A stretch of 64,000 bases of DNA from Kineosporia sp. A_224 (GTDB lineage Bacteria > Actinomycetota > Actinomycetes > Actinomycetales > Kineosporiaceae): positions 130,988 to 194,987 of the forward strand of contig NZ_MWLN01000191.1 in the NCBI RefSeq assembly GCF_002198655.1, read 5' to 3'. Below the pieces are notes generated by a model. The model was not told where the DNA came from. It made no database searches and saw nothing but the letters and a program-made list of their open reading frames with translations. The translations under genes and the position numbers were made by a program. Below, piece by piece: positions 15,711-24,363 of this stretch (position 1 is the stretch's first letter; every line of letters begins with the position of its first letter).

Positions 15711-16622
15711 ATGATCAAGCTTCAGGACATCGCCTACGTCCGTTCCGGGGTCTCGAACCTCGCTGCAGCGGCGGACTTCGCCACTCGCGTCGTCGGTCTC
15801 GAACGGATGCCCGAGTCCGAGCCCGGCGTCGTCCATCTGCGCGCCGACCACCGACATCACAGCCTCGCCCTCGTCGAGGGCCCGTCCGGCGTCATCGCCT
15901 CCGGGTTCACCCTCGCCGACGAGGACGCCCTCACGCTCGCGGAGACGGAGCTGGAGCAGCGCGGGTTCACCGTGGCCCGGCTCGACGCGGACGCGGCACG
16001 GTCGCGACGCGTCCGGTCCGGGATCGCCTTCGACGACCCCTTCGGCAACCGGCTCGAGCTGGTGTCGCAGCAGGAGTCCGTGGCGCGGCCGGTCACGTTC
16101 AGCCGCGGCGCCGGCATCACCGAGTTCGGCCACCTGTGCCTGGACGCGCCCGACGTCCACGAGGCGTACCGGTTCTGGTCCGACACCTTCGGCGCCCGGG
16201 TCTCCGACTGGATCGGCGACAACGCCTGCCTCATGCGGATCGACCCGGTGCACCACAAGCTCGCGGTCTTCCGTGGCGACGGACCCGGCCTCTGCCACAT
16301 GAACTTCCAGGTCCAGAGCATCGACGACATCTTCCGCAACTGGCACTTCCTCGTGGACAACGGCGTCGAGATCGAGATGGGCCCGGGTCGCCACCCGCAG
16401 TCCACCGCGATCTTCATCTACTTCCTCGGCCCCGAGGGCTTCACCTACGAGTACTCCTTCGGCGTCCGCAGGATCGAGGAGGACGCCGCCTGGGTCCCGC
16501 GCACGTTCGACCCCGCCGAGCTGGGCTCGATCGACATGTGGCTCGGGCCGACATCGCGACCCGTGACGCAGCCGCAGCTCGGGTCGCCGCTCCCCCGCAG
16601 CGACAGCGGCGTCCCGGCCTGA
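15711..16622 (+). CDS. Extradiol dioxygenase-like VOC protein
   Basis: A 303-residue two-domain VOC protein with the 2-His-1-Glu iron set of type I extradiol dioxygenases: His141 in FGHLCLD, His196 in LCHMNFQVQS and Glu247 in FTYEYSF. It differs clearly from the other dioxygenase of the cluster, so the two probably act on different catechols or on different ring positions. A strong ribosome binding site (GGAGGAGG) precedes the ATG at 15711. The gene follows the GntR regulator by 60 bp and has its own promoter and operator. The C-terminal tail after residue 270 is variable and proline-rich. Confidence 0.83.
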   Translation: MIKLQDIAYVRSGVSNLAAAADFATRVVGLERMPESEPGVVHLRADHRHHSLALVEGPSGVIASGFTLADEDALTLAETELEQRGFTVARLDADAARSRRVRSGIAFDDPFGNRLELVSQQESVARPVTFSRGAGITEFGHLCLDAPDVHEAYRFWSDTFGARVSDWIGDNACLMRIDPVHHKLAVFRGDGPGLCHMNFQVQSIDDIFRNWHFLVDNGVEIEMGPGRHPQSTAIFIYFLGPEGFTYEYSFGVRRIEEDAAWVPRTFDPAELGSIDMWLGPTSRPVTQPQLGSPLPRSDSGVPA

Positions 16623-16689
16623 GCGCCCCCGAGGGCACGCGGAGCCGGCACCGGGGAGATCGGGGGTGATGGACCAGCGGGCGGGTGGG

Positions 16690-18156
16690 TCAGTGGTGCA
16701 TATGGGCGCTGCCGGAACCGGCGACCGTGCTGGCGGGTAGCCCCAGCCAGGCGAGCAGACCCAGCGCGGCGGCGACGGCGCCGCCGACAACCAGTCCGCG
16801 GTCGAAGGCGTCAACGACCCGCGCGGGGTCGACGAGGCTGCCGGCGGTGTTGGCGGCCGCGGACAGGACTGCGACGCCGAGAGCGGCACCGACCTCGTGG
16901 CCGGTCATGAGGAAGCCCGAGGCGAGGCCGGCGTGGCTCTCGGGGATGCCGGTCATCGCGGTGACGGAGACGGGCACGAAGACCATCCCGACACCCAGGC
17001 CCAGTGCCACCAGACCGGGCAGCAGGTCGGCGGCGTAGCGGGCGTCGTCCGGCACGTTCGACAGCAGGACGGCGGCCGCACCGGCGATGAGGAGGCCGGT
17101 GGACGCGACGGTGCGCGGGGCGAGGTGCGCCAGGGCGTGCCGGGCGGCGACGGCGCCCACGGTGATCGCGACCGCGAAGGGCAGGAACGCGACGCCTGCG
17201 GCGAGGGCGCTGTAGCCGAGCCGGGCCTGCAGGAGGATCGAGGTCAGGAAGACGGTGCCGACGAGGAGGCCTGTGACGCCGAGCATGACCGTGGTGCCGG
17301 ACACGAGGGTGCGGATGCCCCACACGTGGGGCGGGAACAGAGGCTGGCGGGCGTGCCGCTCCCAGGTGACGAAACCCGCGAGAAACGCTGCGGCGCAGCC
17401 GAGCTCGGCGATGGTCCGGGCGGAGGTCCAGCCGTGGGTGCTGGTGACGGACAGGGCGTGGACGAGGGTGGCGAGGCCGGCGACGAGCAGTGCGGCACCG
17501 GGCAGGTCGAGCTGCTGCACGAGGGAACCATGCGCTCCGGTGCGGTCCGCGACGGTGTCGCGTGCGATGGCGTGGAGGCCGGCGAGGAGGGCGACGGCGC
17601 CGATGGGGACGTTGACCCAGAAGATGAGCTGCCAGCTCACCCAGGTGGTGAGCGCGCCGCCGACGAGGACGCCGGCGGCGACGCCGAGGCTGCCGACGAT
17701 GCCCCAGGCGGCCAGGCCCTTGCGTCGCTGGTCGCCGTCGTAGGTGGTCATGACGAGGGAGAGCGCTGACGGCGTGAGGACGGCCGCGGCGAGTCCCTGG
17801 GCGGCGCGGGTCGTGACGAGCCAGGTGGCGTCGGTGGCGAAGCCGCTCGCGAGGGAGGCCAGGGTGAACAGGGCCAGCCCGGCGAGGAAGACGGTGCGGC
17901 GTGACGCGAGGTCGGTGATCCGGCCGCCGAGGAGCAGTCCGCCGCCGGAGACCATGAGGTAGGCGGTGACGACGGCCTGCAGGTTGCCCGGGCCGAGGCG
18001 CAGGGCCTGTCCGATGGACGGCAGGGCGGTGTTGACGACGGAGATGTCGAGGACGACGAGGATCTGCGCGACGAGCGCGATCGCCATCACGGTCCAGGGC
18101 TTCCTCGTCTGGCCGGTCGGGGCGTCGTGCGCCGTGTGGTGGGCGTGCAGGGACAT
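16690..18156 (-). CDS. DHA2-family MFS drug exporter
   Basis: A 488-residue transporter of the 14-helix DHA2 (EmrB/QacA) group, proton-driven multidrug exporters. The N-terminus has VLDISVVNTALPSIG (motif D1 of drug antiporters), followed by LLLGGRITDLASRRTVFLAG (motif A) and RAAQGLAAAVLTPSALSL (motif B). The first and last segments are histidine-rich (MSLHAHHTAH and SAHMHH), which is odd and could reflect metal binding, though this may be chance. It is converging with the second dioxygenase gene and is the last of a minus-strand series with the CPBP protease and alpha/beta hydrolase. Confidence 0.88.
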   Translation of the reverse strand: MSLHAHHTAHDAPTGQTRKPWTVMAIALVAQILVVLDISVVNTALPSIGQALRLGPGNLQAVVTAYLMVSGGGLLLGGRITDLASRRTVFLAGLALFTLASLASGFATDATWLVTTRAAQGLAAAVLTPSALSLVMTTYDGDQRRKGLAAWGIVGSLGVAAGVLVGGALTTWVSWQLIFWVNVPIGAVALLAGLHAIARDTVADRTGAHGSLVQQLDLPGAALLVAGLATLVHALSVTSTHGWTSARTIAELGCAAAFLAGFVTWERHARQPLFPPHVWGIRTLVSGTTVMLGVTGLLVGTVFLTSILLQARLGYSALAAGVAFLPFAVAITVGAVAARHALAHLAPRTVASTGLLIAGAAAVLLSNVPDDARYAADLLPGLVALGLGVGMVFVPVSVTAMTGIPESHAGLASGFLMTGHEVGAALGVAVLSAAANTAGSLVDPARVVDAFDRGLVVGGAVAAALGLLAWLGLPASTVAGSGSAHMHH

Positions 18157-18240
18157 GGCTGCTCCTTGGTCGTGGGTGGAGGAAGGGCATTGCGGGAGAG
18201 AGGGAACGGCAACCGGCCCAGGGAATGCGGCTCGGTCGGG

Positions 18241-19041
18241 CTAGAGGCCGAGCATCACGGCGTTGCGGACGGCGTCGTTGACGGCGTGGGCGAGTGCCGG
18301 GCCGGCGAGGTTGTGCGAGCGACGCCAGGCGAGTGACAGCGGTACTCCGAGCGCGACGTGCACGACGACGAGCTCGACGAGCTGCAGCGGGAACGGCAGG
18401 GCGTGGGACACCGGCAGGTGCCACAGGCCCCAGAGTGCGGAGACGAATGCGGCCGACGTCCAGCCGCGGGTCTGGCCGTCGTGGTGCACGTGGGCGTCGA
18501 CCGCTCCGCGGAAGCTCACTTCCTCGAGCAGGAACGTGGCGGGGAAGTACAGCGCGACGTAGGTCGGCAGTGCCAGCAGTGCGTCCGTGACCGGGAGCGG
18601 TGTCCCGTTCACCAGGTGCATGGCACCGTAGACGAGGGCCATGCCGCCGGCCCCGACGGCGACCGGCAGGGCCGCTGACCGCAGCGCGGAGCGTGCGGAC
18701 CCTGCGCGGATCGCGAAGGCCGCGCACACCGCTCCCGCGGTGGCGGCCGCGTACCAGGAGGTCGTGGCCCAGTCGTCGTCCCGCAGCGAGCGGACGGCGT
18801 AGGCGGCGGGGACGAGCGCAAGCACGACCGCCAGGAGGACGCCGCGTCCGTCGAGCCGGAAGCGGGCGGTCCCGGCGGCGTAGAGCTCTCGCAGGGGCCG
18901 GCGTCGGACGAGGACCTGGAACGCCGCGGTCAGCGGGATTCCGAGGAGCAGGTAGCCGTTGCTGGTCACCGGGAGCAGGTAACCGGCGGCGACCCAGACG
19001 GCGACGAAGGCGGTCGCTTCCAGGGTCCGCCGGGATGTCAT
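18241..19041 (-). CDS. CPBP-family intramembrane glutamic protease
   Basis: A 266-residue polytopic membrane protein of the CPBP/ABI (CAAX protease and bacteriocin-processing) family. The hallmark motifs are present: the diglutamate FLLEEVSFRG with a following arginine, LWGLWHLPVSH with the second motif histidine, and a final HAVNDAVRNAV. There are about seven to eight helices. Bacterial members process peptides or confer immunity to bacteriocins. The gene lies 5 bp downstream of the alpha/beta hydrolase stop-start region and 84 bp upstream of the exporter, in one likely transcript. Confidence 0.85.
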   Translation of the reverse strand: MTSRRTLEATAFVAVWVAAGYLLPVTSNGYLLLGIPLTAAFQVLVRRRPLRELYAAGTARFRLDGRGVLLAVVLALVPAAYAVRSLRDDDWATTSWYAAATAGAVCAAFAIRAGSARSALRSAALPVAVGAGGMALVYGAMHLVNGTPLPVTDALLALPTYVALYFPATFLLEEVSFRGAVDAHVHHDGQTRGWTSAAFVSALWGLWHLPVSHALPFPLQLVELVVVHVALGVPLSLAWRRSHNLAGPALAHAVNDAVRNAVMLGL

Positions 19042-19045
19042 CGCG

Positions 19046-20431
19046 TCACCGCCCGGCCCGGACCGACGTCACGAGGTCGGTGATCGCTCGTGCGGACACG
19101 GCGGCGTAGCGCGCGTCGGCGACGAGGTCCTCGTGGGTGGCGCCGTGGACGACGCGGTGGACGGCGTGGGTCGACAGCGTGGCCAGGTGGTCCTGGCTGG
19201 TGAACCAGCTGTCGGGGTGGCCGGCGCCGGCGGTGAGGACGACGAGCGGCTTGTCGCCGAAGTCCGTCAGGGCGGCGGCGTCCTGCATGGAGGCGGAGCC
19301 GGCGAGGTACTCGTCGATCGTGCTGCGCAGGGTGGTTGTCGTCGCGACGCCGGCCCGGACGTCCGCCCGGGACTGCGGGGGAAGGTCACCGAACGCGTGG
19401 TCGGCGTACAGGCGGCCGATACCAAGGCGGGACATCGTCGAGAGCAGCACGGACGCCCGTCGCAGCACCGGCCCCACGCTGTAGTCGCTCCCGGCCGCGG
19501 TGCCGGCGGCGGTACCAGCCATGGGCGCTGTCGAGTCGATGAGGACCATGCCGGCGACCTCGTCGGGGTATCGGGCGGCGAAGGCGAGCACGTAGAGGCC
19601 GCCGAACGAGTGACCCGCCAGGACATACGGGCCCGGGACGCCGGCGCGGTGGAGGGCGGTGTGCAGGTCGCCGGCGACGCGGGCGCCGTTCTGCGGGGTG
19701 TCGGTGGGGTCGCTCCCGCCGCGGCCGGGGCGGTCGTAGGCGCAGACGCGGGTCGTCCGGGCGACAGCGGGGGTGATCCATCCGAGGCTGGCGGCCATCT
19801 CCCCGGCGCCCGGTTCGAGGACGACGGTGGGGCTGCCGGACCCGGTGCAGGTCAGGTGCAGGCGGTGGCCGCCGACGTCGACCATCTGCCCGGGCATCGA
19901 GGCGGTCCGGGAGTCGACCGCCGAGGCGATGGTCTGGTAGCCCGCGCCGATGGAGGCGACGGCGAGGGTGACGACGACCGGGGCGAGCAGCCGGCGGCCG
20001 GCCCGGCTCGGGAGGCGGCGGACGTGCGGTGCCGTCCAGGCGGCGAGCAGGAGGGCGGCGGGGGGCCAGGCCCAGTCGACCGCGGGGCGGGCCGACGGGC
20101 CGAACGCCAGCAGGGCCAGCGCCCCGAGCGTCAGGAATGCCGCCGGCGCCGTGGCCCATCGCTGCGGCGCGGACGTGTACCGGGTCGACAGGACGACGAG
20201 CATCGCCCAGCCGGCGGCGAACCCGAGCAGGAGGCCGCCGGTGACACCCTCTTCGTGGCCGGGGAGGAGCGGTGCCGTGGCGAGGACCGCCCCCGCCATC
20301 GTGCCGGTGACCAGCGAGCCGGCGACGATCCGGCCGAGCCGACGCGTCGCCCGCGGCGACGCGGCGTCCGGAGCGGTGGTCGAAGCAGTGGTTCGTGGCC
20401 CGGGGCGGGACGGGTGCGTCTGGCTGGTCAT
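19046..20431 (-). CDS. Membrane-anchored alpha/beta hydrolase
   Basis: A 461-residue protein with an N-terminal membrane part and a C-terminal alpha/beta hydrolase. Helices lie at about 35-55, 65-82, 92-110, 116-132 and 148-168. The catalytic domain begins at about 185 (VDVGGHRLHLTCTGSGSPTV), with the oxyanion segment LEPGAG, the nucleophile elbow GHSFGG and a late GATHEDL histidine. The substrate is not predictable; relatives are esterases, lipases or epoxide-hydrolase-like. It overlaps no neighbour but ends 4 bp before the CPBP start and begins 115 bp from the LAL regulator stop. Confidence 0.82.
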   Translation of the reverse strand: MTSQTHPSRPGPRTTASTTAPDAASPRATRRLGRIVAGSLVTGTMAGAVLATAPLLPGHEEGVTGGLLLGFAAGWAMLVVLSTRYTSAPQRWATAPAAFLTLGALALLAFGPSARPAVDWAWPPAALLLAAWTAPHVRRLPSRAGRRLLAPVVVTLAVASIGAGYQTIASAVDSRTASMPGQMVDVGGHRLHLTCTGSGSPTVVLEPGAGEMAASLGWITPAVARTTRVCAYDRPGRGGSDPTDTPQNGARVAGDLHTALHRAGVPGPYVLAGHSFGGLYVLAFAARYPDEVAGMVLIDSTAPMAGTAAGTAAGSDYSVGPVLRRASVLLSTMSRLGIGRLYADHAFGDLPPQSRADVRAGVATTTTLRSTIDEYLAGSASMQDAAALTDFGDKPLVVLTAGAGHPDSWFTSQDHLATLSTHAVHRVVHGATHEDLVADARYAAVSARAITDLVTSVRAGR

Positions 20432-20546
20432 GGTGTGGCTCCTCGATCGTGGGCCGCTCCTGCGGATGGCTCCACGGTCGGGGTGGGGTGGGTCCCGTCG
20501 CCCCGGTCACATGACCAGGTTCGGGGGGTCGCAGGGACCGGACGGC

Positions 20547-23312
20547 CTACGCCAGGTCGAGGTGGGCCAGCTCGCCGCGGGAGCTGACGCCGACCTTGGT
20601 GAAGACGTTGCGCAGGTGGAACGCGACGGTGCGGTGCGACACCCAGCACTGGGCGGCGATGTCCTTGTTCGACAGGCCCTGCCGGGCGAGCTGGGCCACC
20701 TGCCGTTCCATGGGCGTCAGGTGCAGGGCGGTGGAGACGTCGCGTTTGCGTGCCGTCTCGCCGGACGCGCGCAGCTCCTGAGCCGCCCGCGCGGCCAGGG
20801 GCTGTGCGCGCAGGTCCTCGAAGGTCTCCAACGCCGCCCGTAGATGAGTGCGGGCGTCCACCCGGCGTTGCGAGCGACGCAGCCACTCCCCGTAGGCGAG
20901 CTGGGTCCGGGCGCGTTCATAGTGATGGGGGTCCGTGCGTGGCGTCCGGGTGTGGTGGGCGAGGGCACCTTCGAAGCGCTCGGCGACGTCCGGCGGCTCG
21001 GCGAGAAGGGCCCGTGCGTGCTCGACGACGGCGGCGACCCACGGCCAGCCGGTGCCGGTGGCGAAGTCCGCGAGCTCCTCGGTCCAGGCCAGAGCCTGTA
21101 CCCGGTCGTCGGCACGGACGGCGGCCTCGATCCGGTCGAGGGCCGCGAGCCGCTGCAGGGTGCCGACCCGCATCGCGGCGAAGTGGTGCAGTGCCGTGGT
21201 GGTGTCGCCGGTCAGTGTCGCGCGGACGCCGCGTGCCCACCGTCCGAGGTCGTGGACCGGGTCGGCGAGCACACCGAGCGGCTGGGCGGCGGCTGCGTCG
21301 ACGTCGGCCAGGTGGGCGTCGAGGTCCGGGGTGGGCCGCCCCTGGACCGCGGCGAGCAGTGCGAGCTGGCCGAGCGGGACGGCTGCGAGCGGGCGCTTGC
21401 CGGCACTCGCGCTGAGGGACACGCCTTCGTCGGCGTCCCGCCGCAGCTCGCTCCAGCGGCTGGTCGTGAACTGGCTGAACCCCAGTCGGGGCATGGCGTA
21501 CAGGACGGCCATGACGGCGCCCGCATCCCGGCCGCTGGTGAGCATGCGGGTGAAGCAGCGCCGGTGCGCCTCGTCGTCGCCGAGATGGAGGGCCTGGTTG
21601 CCCAGGTGGGCCAGGACGTCGGGGTCGTCGAGGTCGGCGGCCTCGATCAGGGCGGCGTGCAGGGACGCCAGCGCTTCCGCCCACTCGTGGGCGGCGGCCT
21701 GGTGGAGGCTCAGCAGGAGGTGGCCCAGGCACCGCCCGTGGGCGGTGTCGCCCGTCGAGGCCGCGACGGCGAGCCGGCGGACGTCGAGAACGGTGCCGCT
21801 GTCGGCGCCGTGGCTGCGCAGGAGGGCGGCGGCGACAGCGAGCTCGAGAGCGCGGGCAGGGTCGAGCCCGGCGACGTCGGCTGCGGAGACGGAGAAGATG
21901 CGGTGGGCGTCGACGGCCGATCCGACGTTGACCTCGATCCGCCCGCGCAGGCGGTCGATGTCGGCCCGCAGCAGCATGTCGGCAGTGGTCTCGGCGTGCG
22001 TCCGGGCAGACGTGACGAGCGCTCGGGCGGAGGTCGTCTCACCGGCGGTCCAGGCGTTGCGTGCGGCGGCGAAGAGCCGGACGGCGCGCGGATGGTCGCC
22101 GTCGGTGAGCTCGGCGGCACGGGCGTGGGCGGCCGCTGCGGCGGCGTACCCGGCCCGCCGCTCGGCGCGGGCGGCAGCGTCGTCGAGAGCGGTGACGACG
22201 GCGGCGTCGGGGACGTCCACCGATGCCGCGCGGTGCCACGCCTGCCGGTCGGCATCGGTGGTCGGGTCAGCCACGTCGGCGAGGGCGGCGTGCGCCTGAC
22301 GTCGTTCGCCGCTCGTGGCCGCCTGGTAGACCGCCGAGCGGACCAGGGGGTGCCGGACGCGTACGGAGCCGGCCTCCACCATGAGCAGGCCCGACCGCTC
22401 GGCCACCTCGAGAGCCGCCGCGGGCACACCGAGCAGCTCGGCTGCCCGGCGTACCGTCGCGACCTGCCCGGAGTCGTCCGCGGCGGCCACGAGCAGCAGG
22501 GTCTGCACCTCGGCCGGAAGGCGGCGGCACCGGTCGAGGAAGACCCGCTCCATACCGGGAGTCAGCTGCGGACGGTCCGGAAGGGAGGTCTGGCCGCGGA
22601 GCTGCGCCGGCGAGAAGGTGGTCGGCAGCTCGACGAGAGCGAGCGGGTTGCCGCCGGTCTGGGCCATGAGCACGTCGGCCACGTCGTCGGCCACGTCACC
22701 CACCGTGTCAGCGAGGACGGCGAGCGCGGCCGCCCGCGTGAGCGGGGCGAGCGCCAGACTCGGGACATCGTCCGGCGCGAAGACGCGGCCCTCGCCGTCC
22801 CTGGCGGCGAACACGATCGCGACCCGGTCCGCGCCGAGCCGCCGCCCGGCGATCAGCAGCGCGTCGGACGTGGCCTGGTCCAGCCACTGCGCGTCGTCCA
22901 CGACGCACAGCACGGTGCCGGCCTCGGCAGCCTCCGTGAGCAGCGACAACGTCGCCAGCGCCACGAGGAACGGCTGCGGAACCCCGACGTCCACCGAGCC
23001 CGGGTCAGGGAACTCCAGCCCGAACGACGTTCTGAGCGCACGCGCCTGCGGCGGCGGGACCCGGTCCAGCTGGCCGAGGACGGGGCGCAGCAACCGATGG
23101 AGCGCCGCGAACGCCAGCGGCGCCTCGGACTCCACGCCCTGGGTCCGCAGGACGCACACATCGGCACCCGCGTCGGCGACGAGGGCGTCCAGCAGGGACG
23201 TCTTGCCGGCCCCGGGCTCGCCGTGGACCAGCAGGAGCCCGGCGCGACCGGCCATCGCATCCGTCAGGACACCCGCCAGCCGCGCCTGCTCGGCGTCCCG
23301 CCCGTGCAGCAC
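20547..23312 (-). CDS. LAL-type LuxR-family transcriptional regulator (first)
   Basis: A 921-residue large ATP-binding regulator. The N-terminal AAA/STAND ATPase has Walker A GEPGAGKTS (31-39) and Walker B VVDDAQWLD (137-145); a long TPR-like helical region fills about 350-840; the C-terminal LuxR helix-turn-helix (about 855-915) has LTPMERQVAQLARQGLSNKD and VSHRTVAFHLRNVFTKVGV. LAL proteins bind small ligands and activate transport, sugar or antibiotic genes. It starts with GTG at 23312. Downstream genes on its strand are the hydrolase, protease and exporter, which are the obvious regulatory candidates. A second LAL is at 30757-33378. Confidence 0.88.
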   Translation of the reverse strand: MLHGRDAEQARLAGVLTDAMAGRAGLLLVHGEPGAGKTSLLDALVADAGADVCVLRTQGVESEAPLAFAALHRLLRPVLGQLDRVPPPQARALRTSFGLEFPDPGSVDVGVPQPFLVALATLSLLTEAAEAGTVLCVVDDAQWLDQATSDALLIAGRRLGADRVAIVFAARDGEGRVFAPDDVPSLALAPLTRAAALAVLADTVGDVADDVADVLMAQTGGNPLALVELPTTFSPAQLRGQTSLPDRPQLTPGMERVFLDRCRRLPAEVQTLLLVAAADDSGQVATVRRAAELLGVPAAALEVAERSGLLMVEAGSVRVRHPLVRSAVYQAATSGERRQAHAALADVADPTTDADRQAWHRAASVDVPDAAVVTALDDAAARAERRAGYAAAAAAHARAAELTDGDHPRAVRLFAAARNAWTAGETTSARALVTSARTHAETTADMLLRADIDRLRGRIEVNVGSAVDAHRIFSVSAADVAGLDPARALELAVAAALLRSHGADSGTVLDVRRLAVAASTGDTAHGRCLGHLLLSLHQAAAHEWAEALASLHAALIEAADLDDPDVLAHLGNQALHLGDDEAHRRCFTRMLTSGRDAGAVMAVLYAMPRLGFSQFTTSRWSELRRDADEGVSLSASAGKRPLAAVPLGQLALLAAVQGRPTPDLDAHLADVDAAAAQPLGVLADPVHDLGRWARGVRATLTGDTTTALHHFAAMRVGTLQRLAALDRIEAAVRADDRVQALAWTEELADFATGTGWPWVAAVVEHARALLAEPPDVAERFEGALAHHTRTPRTDPHHYERARTQLAYGEWLRRSQRRVDARTHLRAALETFEDLRAQPLAARAAQELRASGETARKRDVSTALHLTPMERQVAQLARQGLSNKDIAAQCWVSHRTVAFHLRNVFTKVGVSSRGELAHLDLA

Positions 23313-23461
23313 GAGGCGACCGTACGCCTCACGGCGTCTGCACGCGATCAGTCATCCCGGCCGTTCTGCCGGGGCGATGCGCGCGCGACTGCCGTCAAGG
23401 TGGCCCGGGCGCCGCCCGGCGCCGTCCCCGCGGCGGGATGCCGCGACGCTCGGAGGTCTTC

Positions 23462-24238
23462 ATGTTCGCCACGTCGGCAGACCCGACGCCACGGCTCGGC
23501 ACCCACCTCTGGCTCGAGGGCACCGGTGGCGCCCTCACCCGACGGGACCGTCGGCGGCTGGTCCTGCCCTTGGCGAAGGACCTCGTCATCACGGTGGCGG
23601 GTCGGGTCGCCGCCCTGCTCCGCCGAGGAGACGGTGGCCGACGCACCGATGTCGCAGCCGCTCCGGTCCCCGACTCGCGGCTGGCCCGGGCGGCCGAAGA
23701 CCTCGCGAGCCGACGGCTCTCCCCGGTGCTGCTCAACCACTCCTACCGCACGTACGCGTTCGGGACGGCGCTCGGCCGGTTGCACGGACTCGACGTCGAC
23801 CGTGACCTGCTCTTCGCCGCGGCCATGCTCCACGACCTCGGGCTCGCAGCACCGACACCGCACGTCGACTTCACGATGGCCGGCGTCCGGGCCGGGCGGG
23901 ACGTCGCCGCACGCGCGGGGCTGTCGTCGTCCGCCACCGACACGATGGTGACAGCGATCACGCTGCACCACTCCCCCGGAATCACCGTCGCGCACGGCCC
24001 GGTCGCCCACCTGCTGTCGGCCGGCGCCGCCCTCGACGTCGTCGGACTGCGGTCCTGGTCGCTGCCGCCGGACGTCCTGGCCGCCGTCACCTCGGCCCAC
24101 CCGCGGCTGGGGTTCAAGCGCGAGTTCACCGATGTCTTCCGCACCGAGGCCGCCCACGTCCCCGCCGGACGAGCCGCGTTCCTGCGCCGCTACGGCGCCT
24201 TCGACCTCGCTGTCCGGCTCGCCCCGTTCGGCGACTGA
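23462..24238 (+). CDS. HD-domain protein (cyanamide hydratase-like)
   Basis: A 258-residue HD-superfamily protein. The pattern LLNHSYRTYAFG (His93) followed by AAAMLHDLGL (His124-Asp125) and ITLHHSPG resembles fungal cyanamide hydratase-type HD enzymes, which hydrate nitriles or hydrolyse small substrates with a bound metal. The first 80 residues are less conserved and arginine-rich. The start at 23462 is preferred over the ATG at 23438 because GGAGGT lies just upstream of it. The GTG start of the LAL regulator is divergent, 149 bp away. A hairpin follows the stop at 24258. Confidence 0.75.
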   Translation: MFATSADPTPRLGTHLWLEGTGGALTRRDRRRLVLPLAKDLVITVAGRVAALLRRGDGGRRTDVAAAPVPDSRLARAAEDLASRRLSPVLLNHSYRTYAFGTALGRLHGLDVDRDLLFAAAMLHDLGLAAPTPHVDFTMAGVRAGRDVAARAGLSSSATDTMVTAITLHHSPGITVAHGPVAHLLSAGAALDVVGLRSWSLPPDVLAAVTSAHPRLGFKREFTDVFRTEAAHVPAGRAAFLRRYGAFDLAVRLAPFGD

Positions 24239-24257
24239 CACGGCGCCGGCCGCGCAT

Positions 24258-24275
24258 CCCGGTCATTCGACCGGG
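24258..24275 (+). terminator. Hairpin after the HD gene
   Basis: A perfect 7-bp stem with a 4-nt loop (CCCGGTC and GACCGGG arms) begins 20 bp after the HD-domain stop. There is no T tract. It lies between the HD gene and the MDR gene, so it may separate their transcripts. Confidence 0.4.
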
Positions 24276-24363
24276 GCGAGCCCTGGCAGACCCCCACGAC
24301 GCTGGTCCCGTCAGCACGCACCGATCCGGACCGATCCGGGCCGCACCCACCGAGGAGCAGACC

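Noticed and set aside
16623-16689. Terminator between the second dioxygenase and the DHA2 exporter
   Set aside because: Only short GC-rich complementarity is present, with no stem longer than 5 bp, so I did not list it.
20844-23951. Plus-strand open frame of about 1035 codons opposite the first LAL gene
   Set aside because: It is a shadow of the LAL regulator. The translation has unnatural Arg/Gly/Glu composition, and the minus strand has both Walker motifs and the LuxR helix-turn-helix.
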